Shown: positions 62,962 through 64,000 of the stretch, in pieces | How the letters are laid out: the number at the start of each line of letters is the position of its first letter | Position numbering within the stretch: the stretch's first letter is position 1 | Origin: CAXGTL01 sp964645705 | GTDB lineage: Archaea > Nanobdellota > Nanobdellia > Woesearchaeales > CAXGTL01 | DNA length: 64,000 bases | Direction: 5' to 3' | Assembly (NCBI GenBank): GCA_964645705.1 | Contig: CAZYAB010000001.1 | Location: 186,001-250,000 of the forward strand | Translations under genes and position numbers: made by a program | The notes under the pieces: generated by a model | Database searches by the model: none | The model's input: only the letters and a program-made list of their open reading frames with translations | Told to the model about the DNA's origin: nothing

Positions 62962-63975
62962 ATGCAAAAAAAACCATTTGGTGTTTATGACACAGAAACA
63001 CCTTACACATACATGAAAAGAACATTAACATTAGACGATCATCCCAAAGTACAAGGATATAATTTTGAAAAAGAGTTCAACTTTAATGAATTCATTGACT
63101 CTTATTTTAACACAGGGTTCCAAGCAACTAGACTGAAAGTAGCAGTCGATATAATAAAGGAAATGAGAAAACAAAAAGCACACATCACACTAGGATTTAC
63201 ATCAAATATGATCTCTTCAGGAGTAAGAGACATTATTACCTACCTTGTAAAACATAAACTAGTTGACATGCTTGTCACACCAGTTGGTGGAATTGAAGAA
63301 GACATGATCAAGACATTAAAACCATTTGTTATTGGTAAACAAAGAGTTCCTGGTGCGCCATTATTAGAAAATGGCATCAATAGAACTGGAAACATATTTG
63401 TGCCTAATGATAGGTTTACATATTTTGAAAAGAAATTTGTGCCTTTCTTAGATAAAATGTTGCAAAAACAACTAGAAAACAAAACAATTTTGTCTGGGGA
63501 AGAATTTATTAAAGAGTTAGGACATTATATTAATCATGAAGAATCTTACTTGTACTGGGCTTCAAAAAATAACATACCAGTGTTTTGCCCAGCTATTACA
63601 GATGGCGCATTAGGTGACATGATATATTATTTTAAGAATAAATATCCTGAATTCGTAATAGACATTTGTAAAGATATGAAACGAATAATTGACATAACAT
63701 TAAATATTGAAAAGTCTGGTTTAATAATACTTGGCGCAGGTGTAATGAAACATCACATACTTAATGCAAATGCATTCAGAGAAGGTGCTGATTACACTGT
63801 CTTAATCAACACAAGCAGTGAGTTTGACGGCTCTGACTCTGGCGCAGACCCAGAAGAATCAATATCCTGGTGCAAGATCAGACCAGACTCAGAATATGTG
63901 AAAGTACATTCAGATGCTACATTGGTGTTTCCATTGATTGTGAAAGCAAGTTTTGTCGATTACAAGCCAGAATAG
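62962..63975 (+). CDS. dys: Deoxyhypusine synthase
   Basis: 337 residues. Transfers the aminobutyl group of spermidine to a lysine of aIF5A, the first step of hypusine formation. NAD-binding GFTSNMISSGVRD, LVTPVGGIEED, ITDGALGDM and the active-site block NTSSEFDGSDSGADPEES followed by WCKIR, with the catalytic Lys305, are all present. Length is normal to slightly long. It has a good SD (CGGAGGAAA, about 62947-62955) 7-10 nt before the ATG, unlike leaderless tgt, and its own TTTATATT-like box near 62930. The 131-bp gap after tgt shows only T-rich sequence. A few bases after the stop the window ends. Confidence 0.93.
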   Translation: MQKKPFGVYDTETPYTYMKRTLTLDDHPKVQGYNFEKEFNFNEFIDSYFNTGFQATRLKVAVDIIKEMRKQKAHITLGFTSNMISSGVRDIITYLVKHKLVDMLVTPVGGIEEDMIKTLKPFVIGKQRVPGAPLLENGINRTGNIFVPNDRFTYFEKKFVPFLDKMLQKQLENKTILSGEEFIKELGHYINHEESYLYWASKNNIPVFCPAITDGALGDMIYYFKNKYPEFVIDICKDMKRIIDITLNIEKSGLIILGAGVMKHHILNANAFREGADYTVLINTSSEFDGSDSGADPEESISWCKIRPDSEYVKVHSDATLVFPLIVKASFVDYKPE

Positions 63976-64000
63976 AAAACTTTAATAAATATTTGCTTAC

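Overview
The window is AT-rich archaeal DNA. Archaeal hallmarks are the RNase P subunit Rnp4, CDP-archaeol synthase (CarS), HerA and Mre11, a COG1041-type tRNA G10 methyltransferase, deoxyhypusine synthase, TTTATATA-type TATA boxes and GGAGGTGAT-type Shine-Dalgarno (SD) sequences. Small proteins, a very large surface proteome and bacterial-type MetK and Tgt suggest a DPANN lineage (Woesearchaeota/Pacearchaeota-like). That placement is inference; there is no rRNA in the window. I recognised no tRNA, CRISPR array or insertion sequence.

Layout. 1-2037: end of an unknown gene, rnp4, a run of four tiny SD-led genes, a Dph2-like gene cut off after its first domain, and a small membrane protein. 2034-5110 (minus strand): a CaCA exchanger, then a compact lipid operon (CDP-alcohol transferase, carS, APH-fold kinase). 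5165-13214: a radical SAM protein, small hypotheticals, metK, an ATP-grasp protein, a phospholipase-D lipoprotein with a lamin-tail domain, an isochorismatase-fold hydrolase, and a TtuA-like protein that has lost its PP-loop. 13293-13436: a probable structured non-coding RNA carrying an anti-Shine-Dalgarno-like sequence. 13489-17335: membrane-anchored Lon-type protease, tRNA methyltransferase, DUF192 protein, and a coiled-coil/winged-helix regulator. 17348-27938: a surface-protein cluster (S-layer-like repeat protein, small anchored protein, 1653-residue Cys-rich protein with a PGF-pre-PGF domain). 28033-32454: coiled-coil protein, Memo homologue, helical/HTH + PIN pair, ribbon-helix-helix protein. 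32546-35365: herA-mre11. 35392-37794: polytopic CPBP protease. 37800-59816: one uninterrupted 7338-codon gene. 59847-60195: an RHH regulator with its own operator just upstream of that gene. 60318-63975: asnS, tgt, dys.

The outstanding object is the 7338-residue protein, a third of the window. A signal/anchor segment is followed by about 6500 probably extracellular residues. These are built from repeated composite units of about 865 residues (NosD-type beta-helix, Ca-loop insert, FG-GAP/VCBS propeller, FN3-like domain) with Ig-like tandems. It ends in a membrane exit plus three homologous transmembrane hairpins, separated by Lys/Arg-rich segments predicted to be cytoplasmic. It looks like a giant adhesin or contact organelle with a basic internal face. 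A small RHH protein, whose operator covers the predicted start site of the shared transcript, probably controls it.

A second theme is promoter geometry. In about 17 genes the TATA centre lies 26.5-28.5 nt before the start codon, implying leaderless mRNAs. Three divergent gene pairs have start codons exactly 55 nt apart and share one (near-)palindromic TATA at the midpoint. A smaller SD-led class, with leaders, contains the surface proteins, metK, dys, the ATP-grasp gene and the tiny-gene run.
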